Assembly: GCF_002078875.1 (NCBI RefSeq)
Contig: NC_034409.1
Span: forward strand, 110,145,568-110,209,567
Direction: 5' to 3'
Length of the DNA: 64,000 nt
Origin: Numida meleagris
Taxonomy: Eukaryota > Chordata > Aves > Galliformes > Numididae
Part shown: piece after piece, positions 48,001-61,100 of the stretch
Layout of the letters: the number at the start of each line of letters is the position of its first letter
Numbering within the stretch: the first letter of the stretch is position 1
The notes under the pieces: model-generated
Told to the model about the DNA's origin: nothing
What the model saw: only the letters and a program-made list of their open reading frames with translations
The model's database searches: none
Translations under genes and position numbers: made by a program

Positions 48001-49726
48001 CTAATGCTGAGAAACCAAAGTTTGGTCCTGCACATCAGACAGTAGAACTGACATAATCAAAACATTATCTTCTTGTTTCCACCCGGAATAACTTCCCAAA
48101 AGACTTAAAAGCAAACCTAGAAAAAAAAACACCAACACCAAAACAAGCAAAACCAACAAGGATATCCTTTAGAACATAGAAAGGAATTGTCTTACTTGAA
48201 GTCAAGAATCAATGAAGGTCGGTCCCTCCAAAGGGAAGTAGACAGGGGAGCAACCATCTCAGCCTAGAACGCACACACTTGCCAGAACTCTCAACCGTTC
48301 AACAGTATACCAGTGGATACCTCAGGTACAGGATACTTTTTCCCAAATAATGTAACAGTGAGAGGTCAAGATCACAGACTTCAGATCCCAGTCAAGATCA
48401 GATCACACACACAGTTCCTCTGGCTACCAAACTGAAAAATCAGTTTCAGTTCCTATTCCGAGAAGAAAAAGTGCTTTGCTCACATGATTGTAAGTGAAGC
48501 AGAATGCCAAAGATACAGCACTAAGAAAGAAAAGAGTCAATGCCTTACACACAAAACCGGCACATATTAAGGCAATTAACTGTGCTCCCTCCAGCAAGCC
48601 ATGACCTTACTGTATTTTTCTGTAGGCATAAATTCAGGCTGATGCCCTAGACAAAACATGGACAGAATGAGTACGACCATTTTTTCATTCTCAGGAGCTC
48701 TCAGAGGGAGCTAACTTGGTTCAACTGGTATGAAACTGTATCCCAGTAAGATTTAATACATTTGAATGAAGGAGGAATATGGGATTTACAGATCCTGCAA
48801 TATCAGTTAAATTCTTAAACTTTTCCAGGCAATCAAGAAACTACATTGAAGCCACTGGTAAGCAACTAGGCAAAGTATCTTTTATAGAGGGAGAGGACCA
48901 TTTTGATCACTGCTGCAGAACAAGTCAGACCTTGCAAGATCCTCATCAGATCAGGTAAATAAACAAGACTCTGGTAAACGCACACACTGTAACCCGGGCA
49001 AACTTAGTAACTTAGAGTTGCTTTTATCTGGAAAATGCTAACATCTATTTTTAAAAGTGTTTAAACGTCTTGAGGTATGGCTTCCATGCCATTGCATATG
49101 GCTATGCAAATAATCTCCTGAATTCACAATGAATATGCAAAAAGTGGGAAAGATTTCCTTCCACTTTATATGGAAATAACAAGTTACAACAGGTTAAAAA
49201 CAAACAAAAAAAATAATAAAAAAAATCAGATCAAAGAATTTTATTATGTGCATTTGTTTTGGAGTTAGATTAAAACCCATGCAGCTAAACAAAACAATGC
49301 TATATTTTTTCCAATTACGCTACAGTTTACTTACTCAGGAGGCTGCACTTCTGCGTTCCAAACATGTATTCAGGCAATATAACCAATTAGGATTGAGTTG
49401 ATGCTGTGGGTTTGAGTGCAATCTCAGTACTTCTCAGGCAGCAGTAGAACGCTATCAGCAAGGACAAATCATGGTTTCGTGTTTATATTTAGATTGCGTT
49501 CCTTTTAATAAACCTAGAACACTCATATTTGCAATGGATACTCTACCAGCTATGGAAATATTATGCCTACTTATTGCTAGTGCAGGGAAGTAATGAATAT
49601 GCCTAATGTTTGCAACAAAGACTGATGGAGCGCTCCTGGTTCCTTATTTCTCTTACATTTGTAGCTCACTCAAGGCCGTATTATGTACTACACACAGTTT
49701 ATCCAATTCTAAAATGGATGCACATA

Positions 49727-50269
49727 GGTCACTCTGAAAGTAATGCCTCCTGTTTATTTCCATGGCAGTTACAACAGATACAAAGAGCACAACAATACTA
49801 TTCGATAAGGCAAAGTCTCACTTACATAATACTGTTTTTCAGCATAGCCACCACCGTGAGCTATGTATTTTTGCCAGCAATGAACAAGAGCCTGCACAAT
49901 GCACTTGTAGTAATCTGCACCAACGGAGATGAGCCACTGTTGCTGTCACCACTGCAGAAACACATCACCCACCACCTCACTGTGCTCACATCCACCGCTT
50001 GGTCTCCAGAAACGTTCAGAAAGTGCCGATGAATGACAGTGGGTGCCATTTTATCTGCATGGAGCATTTCAGTTCTACCCTTTTGCTTCATCCACACTTC
50101 CATGTCAGATGCCATTGTGTCAGACTGCCTCTGCTGCCATCTGTCACATAGCAACAAAATGGAACGGGATATTGGTGGGAAGGTTCAACCTCTACTGCCA
50201 TACCACCAACATCTGCCTCTGACAGGAGCCAACATCATAAAATAGGAGGCATTACTTTCAGAGCAGTCC
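49727..50269. mobile_element. Galluhop (Mariner1_GG) internally deleted copy
   Basis: The left terminal repeat (GGTCACTCTGAAAGTAATGC) and right terminal repeat (GCATTACTTTCAGAGCAGTCC) are near-perfect inverted copies about 540 bp apart. TA precedes the left end; the right target-site copy has decayed. On the minus strand a Mos1-type transposase start can be read from 50115 (MASDMEVWMKQ, then DVSTVRWWV) before a deletion joins it to the far end of the gene. Full-length mariners are about 1.2-1.3 kb, so this is a non-autonomous derivative. Strongly indicates a galliform genome. Confidence 0.94.
49900..50115 (-). pseudogene. Mariner transposase N-terminal remnant
   Basis: The frame opening at the ATG at 50113-50115 reads MASDMEVWMKQKG and then HADKMAPTVIHRHFLNVSGD. 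This is the helix-turn-helix DNA-binding start of mariner/Tc1 transposases. The DD(34)D catalytic part is missing. The left boundary is approximate, because the reading merges into sequence from the C-terminal end of the element. Confidence 0.75.
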
Positions 50270-52743
50270 TCACAATAATTACGCCTCTCAAAGCTACACA
50301 GCAAAGTTTACAGCCTGCAACACTTCAAGAACGCCGTCTGTTCCTTCAGCATTAATTGAAATACTAATAATTACATGATGTTACACTATTAGGCTTTTGG
50401 AAAGATTTAATCTTGCTTGATTTAAAAAAGGTCTAATTAACTTTTAATGTTGCATTCATCTACTTGACTGCTTCGCCTTTTTCCTTCAAAAAAGCATTAT
50501 TACTGGATGCTCAAAAGTCAATGGGAAAAATCAAAATACGTTCCCATTATTATGGGTAGCAAAAAATATAGGCTTAACTCCACTTAAAAAAATGAAAGCT
50601 TTTCTCAGAAAGATATGAATTCCTACAGCAAAGCACTAGGGGAACACAGGAAATGGAAATGTATATCTGAACACTGAGATATCACTGACCTCCTACGAGT
50701 TGCCCGAGCACACTACAAAAGGAAAATGGAAAGTTTGGGGAATGTACAAAGTAGGATGTAACAGAAAGTTTGAAAGAGCCAGCAGATCAGACATTTACAC
50801 AACAGTACTCATCTCCACATTCCCTCTGCATGAGGATGTGCACAACACAGTCTTCCATTCTAGCCAATCAATACTCTTCCTAAGAGCAGACAAACTCTCT
50901 CTGTATTGGCATTCAATATGTTGCAGCGGTTCAGGAAACAAGAACTGGACGGCGATAGCAAACTTTTTTGGTGAGATGGGTCTTCCACACTTTCAGTGGA
51001 ATACACAGCTTTGCATACCAATGCAGGTACAAAGCACCTCATCTTTCCTGCACGTCTAAACAAAATTAATTTTTATGTAAACACGTTGCAATACACTAAT
51101 GAAACAATAACGTGTTTTTAAATAACTCTTTTCTTCACACAGGTCATTTAATACACAGGTCTAAAAAATTATTCTAATTGATCATCCTTATCTAGTACAT
51201 ATTTCCCAGCACAGACATGTGATCATCATCCACGATTTAGAAAGACATTCAAAACTTCCTAGCAATCGTCACATGAATCATTAAATAAATACCAAACTTC
51301 TCTACTTTTTCTGCCATGATATTAATATTCCTGCTCTGGATCTGATGCACTTTTTGTCTTGTGTTCAATCTCATAATAAAAACTGTTCCCAATATATATC
51401 ATTTACCACATTATAACAACTTACACTAAAACTGAAAACTCAGGTAAGCTGCAAAAAAAGAGCTATATGATATGAAGAATCCAAAGAAATGTACAGATGC
51501 AACTTACGCTAGATCTTTGAAAACAGGATATAGTCCAAAATAGCACAGAAAGGAAAAGGAGGAGAAGCGGGGGATATAGGGAGAGGAAATCAAACTCCCA
51601 TTTCTGCACATGGACCTGTCTCGTGAAACATGCAGCCACCAATGCAACTTCCTACAGTCCAATAAGTAAGAGCAATTTAATATGTCATCATCACCATGGA
51701 AGGTGCTGCAGATTACCTGAATTTCCACATTTTTACACGCTTCTTTGATTAAGCTTACAGTAAACAAAACAGGCGATCCCAAAAATATATATTTTAAATA
51801 TTTGTATGTATAAATAAGCTACTAACAGCGTTTTAGTAAACATGGGCCAACGCTCCTAGCCAAATCTTACAGGTATCAATTCTCCATCCCATACTACTCA
51901 ATATTACTAATGATTTAAACAGCACTATAAAATTGCTGATACATTTTTGCACATGGCATACAAGCGAATGGGATGATAAACAATGAGATCATAACAGAGT
52001 AATCTCTATCATGCGCTAACATAGCCAAGTATCAGGTCAGTCAACTACAAAAAAAAAAAGAGCACACTGAAAATTTTCTGTGTATTTGAAAACAAAACTG
52101 GAAGAATGCTTATTCTGGAAAAGCACCCAAACGCAAACACCACAAGTACATGCCTTCAGCAAGAACAAATCTCAGGATCATCATCTTCTCAGAAGAAGCA
52201 TATCATTTTATTTGCAGAACTGGTAAGAAATTTGTGAATTACAGCCTTTTACATCTAGGAAAAACAATTAAGCAGCAACAAAACTACCATCCATATGATT
52301 TAGTCTCCTGGAGAGCACTGCATGCTGTATTAAGTATCTGAACCAATTATAAGACTGGCCACAGGATACAGCACCAAAGACCATGCGCTTCTGAGACAGT
52401 CTACTTGTTCCGGGGTCTTCAACTGCTGTTTATCTTACATCTTTACAGAAAAGAATAAAGATATCCTTTTTGGACTGCTGTTTCTGCTCTATTCTTCAAC
52501 TTCTGAGCCTATCACAAGAGAAAAAACCCCAAGAATTCAACAGGCAAGTACTATACAAACTGTATTTATAACTGACATTTTCATTGCCAATGAGGCACAC
52601 AAACCAAATCATAAAAAGTAGACAGGACCTGCCATTGCCCTGCAACTTTTGAGGAGAGGCATTATTTTCCAAACGTGACATAGTATGTCCTTTTCAGTTC
52701 TGAAGCACAAGTATATTATAAATATACTAAGTATACTATAGTA

Positions 52744-52778
52744 TATATTTATAGTATACAAGGTATACTATAAATATA
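52744..52778. repeat. Perfect AT-rich palindrome, 16-base arms with 3-base loop
   Basis: Arms 52744-52759 and 52763-52778 are exact reverse complements (TATATTTATAGTATAC) around AAG. An upstream partial copy of the same motif (ATAAATATACTAAG, about 52720-52733) precedes it. Could form a cruciform or hairpin. Confidence 0.93.
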
Positions 52779-53832
52779 CTAAGATATTATTTCATGCTGA
52801 GATTTTAATCTGCAGACCTCAAGAACAGAATCAATACATCCGAAATGTGTGTTTTGCAAAACTTTGGCTAGTTATGAACAGCCAATCTGGCTGTTTGAAA
52901 CAGCACGCAAAGCTAAGAAGACCAGCTGATGTCCCAACTATACAGAGCTACATTTTCAATTAAAAACTAATGCCCAGCCACAGAAACCACCTTTGAATAT
53001 AACTTTGAAAATGCAGATGGGAAAGAATAATAAGTTCTGTAACACTGTTCTTCATACCAGGTGAGAAAGGAGGATACCAAATGCATACCCAGAACACCAG
53101 GTGGTATTTCCATCCCCTGCAATACTCCCAGGAACAACCCACTGAAAGGGGCTGGGAATATTATCTTCCAACACAAGAAACTAAACTAGGGCACTTAGGA
53201 TTTTGCACTGGAAATTCAAGAAGAGAACAGACAAAAACGTAGACAAAATTCAAAGTTAAATGTGAATGAAATTCTAGATTTAGTATGCTTGAAACAAAAT
53301 GAGAAATAATGGGGTAAAAACACCTACTACCAGCTATGTACAGAAAAGAATACTGGCAAGCCCTCACCACTGAGAAACAAAGCCAAAAGAAGCACTACAG
53401 CAAAGAGCTGTTTTAAGAGTCCAATTGTGCTGGAGAAAGAGCAATTAATACAGCTCATCTCTTACTCAGGTTGCTTATATTTAAATCATTCAAATAAACA
53501 AATGTTGATGCATCTACACAGTCTTCCTCCAAAACACAAACTCCAGTTTCTTAACTACTTAGAATCTCCTTCAACTCCACCTTTACAAAGCAATATTCCT
53601 TTCTTCTTTCATGATCAAATCCTTGGACTTTTAAATTTGTTTTCTGTCTCTGATGATGTAAGAGTAGCAGGGAAACCAATGAAATACATTACATACAACT
53701 TATGTAAGCAGTTTTAATGGTTATTTTAGGTTGCTTTAAGTTCTGTGGTTTCCTTCTAAATCAAGTCCTACAGTTAACCAGAGAAGAACATGAGGTTTGT
53801 AAATTACAAAGAGCTCCTACAAAATAGTTGTG

Positions 53833-53855
53833 TTTTTTTTTTTTTTTTTTTTTTT
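53833..53855. repeat. T23 homopolymer
   Basis: An uninterrupted run of 23 T. It is not preceded by any element I recognise, so it is not clearly a retroposon tail. Confidence 0.9.
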
Positions 53856-54780
53856 GGAGTTGGGCTCAAACATTTAAGGACTGCTAAGAACCTTTATCTT
53901 CTAGCTCTAGTGACCTTTGGAACTTGCTTGAAAACTGTGCTCTTCCTTTACTGCAGGGCTCACAAAAATCTCAGGGATTTTTAGCACATTTTTGAAGGCA
54001 GAGGGGATAATGCTGAAACCAAGTAGTATATATCTCCTTCTCCAACAGAAGAGTTAGTTAACAATTCACATATCTACAACTGCAGACAAAAATTGAAAAA
54101 CTTAATGAAAAAAGTTTAAATAAAGTCCTCCCTTTGATCTGCTACATTAGAGTAATTTAATACATTTCACAACTTCAATTCCTGCTGGGGGATAAAATGA
54201 AAAAGGCAGCAACACTTGGAACATCCCGCTTAACACAGAACTGTACAAGTGTTCAAATTATCATTTCTCATTCTCTGTGCCATCCCTACGCTTGTTTTCT
54301 GCCAGAGACACACAAATACCTCTAGCTTCTGTCATTTACAAGGTTCATACTTTCCACCAGGCTACAGGCAGACGCCAAATAGGCTCTGCTACCTTCACTC
54401 TTTTGTAAGTACTGGATGGGAAGCAAAATGGCATATTCTGCATTCATTCCACCTATGACTTTAAAATAGGAAAGCATTTATAGTACAGCACACTTCAGAC
54501 TTCAAGCAATTCAAGAGTATAATACTGTAAGACTTCTGTTAGAGAAGTACAGTTAAAAGTTAGCTAGCCCCTTCTGATTCCCTTTATGTTTTTATGTTCT
54601 ATGCAGAACACTACACTCAAGAGAATTATTCAAAGTCTGTATTCATAACACCCTGTGACATTATCAATACCTTACAGAAGTTCTCCCTCAAAGAATAAAC
54701 TCAGAAAACGTACTGCTTGATTGAATGCAAGTTAAAGCATGGTACAGCACCTAAGCCAGATATTAAGCTGAAAGCATTTT

Positions 54781-55045
54781 TGTCCTGGTTTCAGCTGGGA
54801 TAGAGTTGCTTTTCTCCATCAAGTCTGGTATGATGCTATGTTTTGGCTTCAGGAGAAAAACAATGTTGATAACAGACCGATGTTTTAGTTGTTGTTGAGC
54901 AGTGCTGCAAAGAGCCAAGGATGTTTCTGCTTCTCACACCGCCCTGCCAGTGAGGGGGCTGGAGGGCACAGAACCAGGACCTAAACTGGCTAGATGGATA
55001 TTTCCACACCATATGGTACAAAAACTGCAGAACTATAAAACTGAG
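54781..55045 (+). mobile_element. Endogenous retrovirus LTR remnant (5' part, U3 side)
   Basis: TGTCCTGGTTTCAGCTGGGA begins the 5' end of the same avian LTR family. It continues with ATGTTGATAACAGACCGATG, TTTTAGTTGTTGTTGAGCAG, CCAGTGAGGGGGCTGGAGGG, AACTGGCTAGATGGATATTT and CCACACCATATGG. A TATAAAA box at 55034-55040 sits where the family's promoter would be, just before similarity ends. No internal viral genes flank it, so it is a truncated solo LTR. Confidence 0.8.
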
Positions 55046-58000
55046 GGCAGTTTCATGTAATACTCAATTTGAAAGCATAAACTAAGCACACGAACTCAGA
55101 TACTACCACTACCATCAAGCATAACTTAAAATACCTCTAATACAGACAAAAGTCTTACCAGCATCAAAATTTACCTTTCAATTATAAGCTGTTTCTTCAT
55201 AATTACTTACAAAGCTCAGCCAAACTTACAACTAGTTTTCAACATACCAACTGCATATTGCAACCAGGAGGTTTTGTAGAGAGAGAACCTTCATGAAGAC
55301 TGCCTGCCTTGAACGTGCTCCATTCCAATTCAACACACACAAGCTATCTGCACATTCAAACAGCCAAAAATCATCTATCTGCTCCAGAGGGGTTGTTTAA
55401 CAAATCCCCTTAAAAACCCTGGCTTCTTTAAAGGAAAATAAGTGGCACCAGGAACATCTTCTGTCTTAATGCTCCTTCTGACAACACAACAAAAGAGTTG
55501 TTGTGTTACATCCTAAAGACTGAGGATGAGTTTTAAAATTCTAGTGAAGTTATGACTAAAAAACAAAACAATCATTAAAAAACAACAGAAGAAAAAACCC
55601 ACAAAACAAAAAAAAAGGCAACAAAAAAACAACCACCAAAAAATCACACTAAAAATGGTTAAATGCTAAATTACACAAGCCCCCTCGAATAAGAGAACCA
55701 TCTCCCTTCGGTGCACAAAACAGACTAATAAAGACGATGGTTTTCAGCTGAACCCATGAATGGGCCAGGAGAGAACAAAGATGTTCAACCATTCACGTAA
55801 CAGACAGCGCCTACACTGGCACAATGCAAGAGTGACAGAACTCTCCTAACGCAGCTTTACCATCAGCACTGCTTAAGTTCATCTGCTCTCCTTGTATTGT
55901 TGGAATCTCAGCAAGAAAAGGCAATCTTATTCCCCCATAATAGCATTATATCCTGGTAGATTTTACAACACAAATTTCATTGCACTTCTGCACATGGACA
56001 AGCCTTGACTGAAGGTACAGTTTCACAGTCTGTTTGAAATCAGGTAAGCCTGCGCTGTCACAAGAAGAGGAAGATGATCTTGCTTGCCTTCATCCTAACG
56101 AGCTCCTCACCACATCATCTTGCAGTGAGCCACATCAAGAAATCACTCTGGCTGAAAAGTAACTAGGGGAAAGGAATGAAAATTATTTTCGTTTTTATCT
56201 GCATCACATGCCGTATGAACACTAACAATGGCACAAGAAACAGGTAGAATATATACACCCTTGGACAGAACCAACTCTAAGCATTAGTGCAAATCTGTAA
56301 CAAAATAGAGCTGAGAGAGAAGGAAGACGAAATAACAGTGTATGGATAATTATAGCTAGCATTTATTTATCTATGAGAGCAATGAAGATTCACACACAAA
56401 AAAGCAGTGATGAGTCTTGACAATGCAGAAATGTCCTGAAGACTGAAACATTTCTTAAGTATAATGGCTAACAGGAAATAGCACACAGAGAAAGCTGATT
56501 AGTATACAATAAATGCCAGGAATGTCAACTCATAAACAGTACAAGTTCAGTCATGAAAGAAATATTAACCAGCCAGAGCAAATATGGGCTAAGTGTGAGA
56601 AGTTTAACAAGGTGAAGGCAGAAAACTGCATTTGTCCCAGACATTACGATAAAGCCACTGCAAGGAGCAACAGAAAATGGCACTCAGATCACAGTGAGTT
56701 AGGAAAACTGATTTAGCTGTAAAGCTTGGAATAATCGGACCACAACTACATACAACAGTTGACAGAGCCGCAGCAGGTAAGGTGGAAGATGTATGCAACA
56801 CACAGAAGCAAGCAAAACTTACTTCTACTGACCAAGAAAATGGCCAGAGTTATGAAACTGTAAACAAGCCTGCACAATTCAATTATCTGCAGATGCAGAT
56901 TAAAAAATGGACTTGACAGAGCTGTATCCACCATAACAGTCAAAGCCTCACCACCTGTTAGCAAAAGAAATTTACATAAAAGAATTCTGTGAGAGAGAAA
57001 GACAGACTCGTGCTCTCCAAACTGGTCAAAGGCTCCATTTGTCATTTTTCTCCTGTGCAATTCAGGATTTTCAGAGTAAACAGGATTCCACTCTAATTTA
57101 ATCTGCATCAAACTAAAGCTTGCTTCCATCAAACTAAGTCATCTGCATGGACAGCAGTCAACTGAAGCACCAGGAAGAAAAATTTCCCATACCTGTATTT
57201 GTTGCAGAAGTTCAATGATGTTTCACAAGAAGTCAAAGGGAAGTCTCAGGGTTTGAAAGGAGATATACAGAACCACTGAGAACTGAATTCTGCCTGTGTC
57301 TCATTCATACATGTTGCTGAAGAAAATTGGTTGCTTTTTTCCACGTTAACCTCTTCTTCTCATTCCTCTGGCTACTGAGATATATGGGTAAAAGAGGGAA
57401 GACCGACGAAGCACAACAGCAACATATGTTGACTTAAGCTGTGTCTATAACAACTGAACATCTAACACAAACCTGTAGAAATGCTACCTCAAAAGTTACT
57501 TTTGAAACAACTGTGTCTGTGTCTTAATTTTTCATCGTTAAAAGACAACACAAGCCTTTTAATTTAGAGTGAGGTGAGAAGTAATATGCTAATGTTTGGG
57601 AAATGCACAGGTTGAGAGTGAAAAGCATCTATAAATGTTATTAATGGATTAATAAATCTAATCAGTATGGGAGTTAAGACTGATGCATTTGCAGAATTAA
57701 GTCCGAAGATAAAATACTGAGCGGCAATCCAATTCAATCAGCCTTCCAAATTGATGGAGTAGAGGATGGAGTCAGGGAAGAACAGTTCATAATTAAGTGG
57801 AAGAAGCAGTGGATTAACCCACACATTTCCAAGTTTTCCATCTTCACAAAGGGGAATCTTCTAAAATCACCTATATACTAACTATATAACTAAGTGACAA
57901 GTTCCCCACTATATTGTAAAATACTTAAATCATTCACAACCTTTGCACTTTTTTCCAGTTTCATGGCATCATTTGCTTTTCACACCACCCTATTTTCAAG

Positions 58001-58127
58001 CAACCCCCCCGAGCTACCTGATAATTCAAATGAAAAATTAACAACAAGCATTTTTAAGAATCAACCTTCAAGTTTTACTGAAGTACTACAAACAACAAGC
58101 CCTGATGAAATAATACATACTATAGAT

Positions 58128-58137
58128 GGGGGGGGGG
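58128..58137. repeat. G10 run in a G/A-rich stretch
   Basis: Ten G followed by AGGAGGA. A short polypurine tract only. Confidence 0.9.
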
Positions 58138-61100
58138 AGGAGGATAATACTCCTGTTCAGATTCTATTTATGTCTTAATTTGGGCACAGGCAGCAGGAGA
58201 AATTAACCTTTTCATTTGCATTTATTGAGCAGCTAAGCAAAAATAAGGAACCTCATATTTACAAGTTCAGCAATGAAAAAAACAACCACAAATTATATAC
58301 ACCCTGTGACAAGTTGTTGTCTGTAAATAAGACACTTACAAGCAAGGATGTCTGCCCAAACTACACACTGAACCTCACCAGTTTTGGGAAACCAAACATC
58401 AGCTACCCGGTAGTGTGACGGAGAGAAAGGGGAAAAAAAAGTCCAAAGAGAGATGCACTGAAAACACTCAGGTGCTATGAATTCATAGCAGTAATGCTGC
58501 CAAGGAAAAGTGGCATGAGAAACACAGAACGGATTAATAGAACACAAACATTTCCAGGGGTTATAAAAGCAGCAAAGAAGTCTTTTTCATACCTACTGTA
58601 CACTCTCCAGAAATATACCATCAAAAATAATTTCCTCTTCATTGCTACAGATGGAAAAACCTGCAACTGAACCGTTCAAACTTTAATATGGTTGTTAAGG
58701 CTTTTTCCTCTTGTTTTCGGTGCAGAACTTCTAAGAAGAGTTGAAGAACAAGAAAGAATCCTTGCGTACAACTGTAATTTAGTAGTTAATTTAGTAGTCA
58801 AATACTGTACAAAGATAAAATGACGTTTGAAGCAAAATTTTGACTGTAGAATAACAGAAAGCAGAACTAAGAGTTTTACTAAACTGTTGGTGTGAATGAC
58901 TATTTTGTATCATTTTCAGACTCATGAGGAACCGCATGGGCTCATCAACATTAAAACCCTCAAGCTGTGTTTTGGGTGTAGTACAGTGTGAGAATATTCT
59001 CTGTTCTTAGAAGCATGATGCAGCTTTCACAGCAGAGGCTTTGCTTCTCTGCTCTCAACTGTCAGTTACCTACTGCTGCACTAGGTAACGTACACAACTT
59101 CCACAGCGCCCCAGTCTTCATGTGCGATACATAAATCTAAGTGAATATACTGCATTTAAACAAACAGCACATCGGGTACTGAGCACATTTTCAATTCTAA
59201 AAATGTTTTATCTCACCTTCTCCCACCCTCATTTGTGCCCAGCTACTCCAGAAAGCTATTGGCTTCGTAAATACTGAACTTTCTATAGTAACACAGTTTA
59301 GAAGACAACTTCCAGAAGTAGAAAAAAATCTCTATGTCAAACTGATTTTGACTACTACTCACCACCAACAACACAAATCATGCTGGTCGTTTGCTGTTGT
59401 TACTCAGCTGCCTCCAGACACCATGTCCAGAAGTTGCTGCTGGTTCTAAATACTTGTTGCATTATCAGGAAAGTGACGTGAGGAAACAGGAAAATTCATG
59501 ACAAGATGCTACATTCATTTGGTCAAGAATCCTAGGATGGAGCAGGTAAGTGAAAAACTTCAGTCATATTCCTGCTAACCAGAGCCTGATATTGAGTACC
59601 TTTTATTTTCCCATAGCTGAAAACACATGAACTTACAGCAAGGCTTCACTACCACTTTACTGACCTTGCCACGTCCACCGCCACTGAGGAAAATGGAGCT
59701 TTTCATTTTACTTCTAATCTTTTACTCTTGTTTTAAAAATCTGACCATTTTCCCAACCTTAAGACAAGGAAAGGTAAAGGAATTAATGATTTCTCAAATG
59801 CCATAAGGGGAATACACGTTTCAAGTTACGTCTTCACTAGACACGTTACAAACTGTCAACCACAACTCCAAAACACCAAAGAAACCTGATGCCGCTACCT
59901 TACCTGGAGAGAAAAAAAAGTCTGTGCATTTCCCTGAAAACATCTCATCGTACCTGTGCATGTGTACAAGAGCAGCAAGAAAAAACACTTAGGATTTTCA
60001 GATCTCATTGTGATTAATAAAGCACTGACTGGAAGACAGGCTAAGGGATATGGAAGGCTGTCCAAAACTGGAGCCTGAAGTAGTAGAACAAGAAACTGGA
60101 GTTTTCACCTCCAAGCTCCTGAGAGTTCATGTCACCATTTGTAAAAAATAGTGAAAATAACCGCTGCTGAAGGATTCAGGAAAATGCTCAAAAAGGAAAG
60201 GTCTGAGATCAATAACCAATTAACATTCTATTTAAAAAATAAGAAATATACAATACCTTCTAGCAAAGAAAACTACTGTTTAAGCTTTTAGCTGATTGAA
60301 ATTGCAGCCCCTCATCCCCTGTTCATCCTAAAATAAAGGTATGCAGATCCCCTTTCCTTATTTAAGATTCAAATTCATGGATTTGTGTTGAACCTTATTA
60401 TAAAACACACTGAAGTACTTCGTTGCTTCAGAGAAGAAAAATTAAACACCAAAAGATCAAAGGCTCGTTCACTGAGATCCCAGCGTACTTTGACAATGAT
60501 GTTCATTCTCATATTAAGTTAGAAAAACAGAGACTTAGTCCCCTCACCGTCAGTGTCCATTTCTTGCAAAAGAAGACCAAAATCTGGAGTTCCACCCCCA
60601 GCCAACACGAACCTGTTTACTCTCCTACACCACAGTGCAAGCGAAGACACTCCCCTCCAACTAAAAAAGCCAGTCTGGTAACAGAGGGATCCTACTTGGC
60701 TCGCACCCCCTGCCTGCTCGTTGTGAAACACGTTTCTTAACAACCTCTTCCATTTCAGAGTGCTAGAGCTAAGACCACCCTATCACACAGTAACACCTTT
60801 GTCTCTTCCCACATCTACTCCCACTGAAGCAAGGCAGAAAGTCAAGTAGCATTTAAGTGCCTCAAGGATTGAGACCTATGGAATCCATAATATACATTTC
60901 TGTATCATTTCATGTTGCCATTTAGCTGTTACTTGTCTAAAAGAACGTCTCTTCCTGGGAAAATTTTCTACTATTTAAAGTTTGGCTATTTCATATGGAA
61001 GTTTAACAAAAAGACCTGACATACCCTCTGAATTTTTCATTATCTTGAAGCGTTCATCTGAACAATGGTTTTATTAAAAAAGAAAAACAACAAAGAATTT

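Noticed and set aside
49610..50032. 140-codon plus-strand frame
   Set aside because: It runs through the galluhop element antisense to the transposase remnant; no family recognised.
57894..58178. 94-codon plus-strand frame with a Phe/Ser-rich start resembling a signal peptide
   Set aside because: Low-complexity sequence ending in a G10 run; no family match and no gene context.
60423..60743. Overlapping frames on both strands in slightly GC-richer DNA, considered as a 5' exon or another gene
   Set aside because: No similarity to known proteins, no convincing splice or promoter context.
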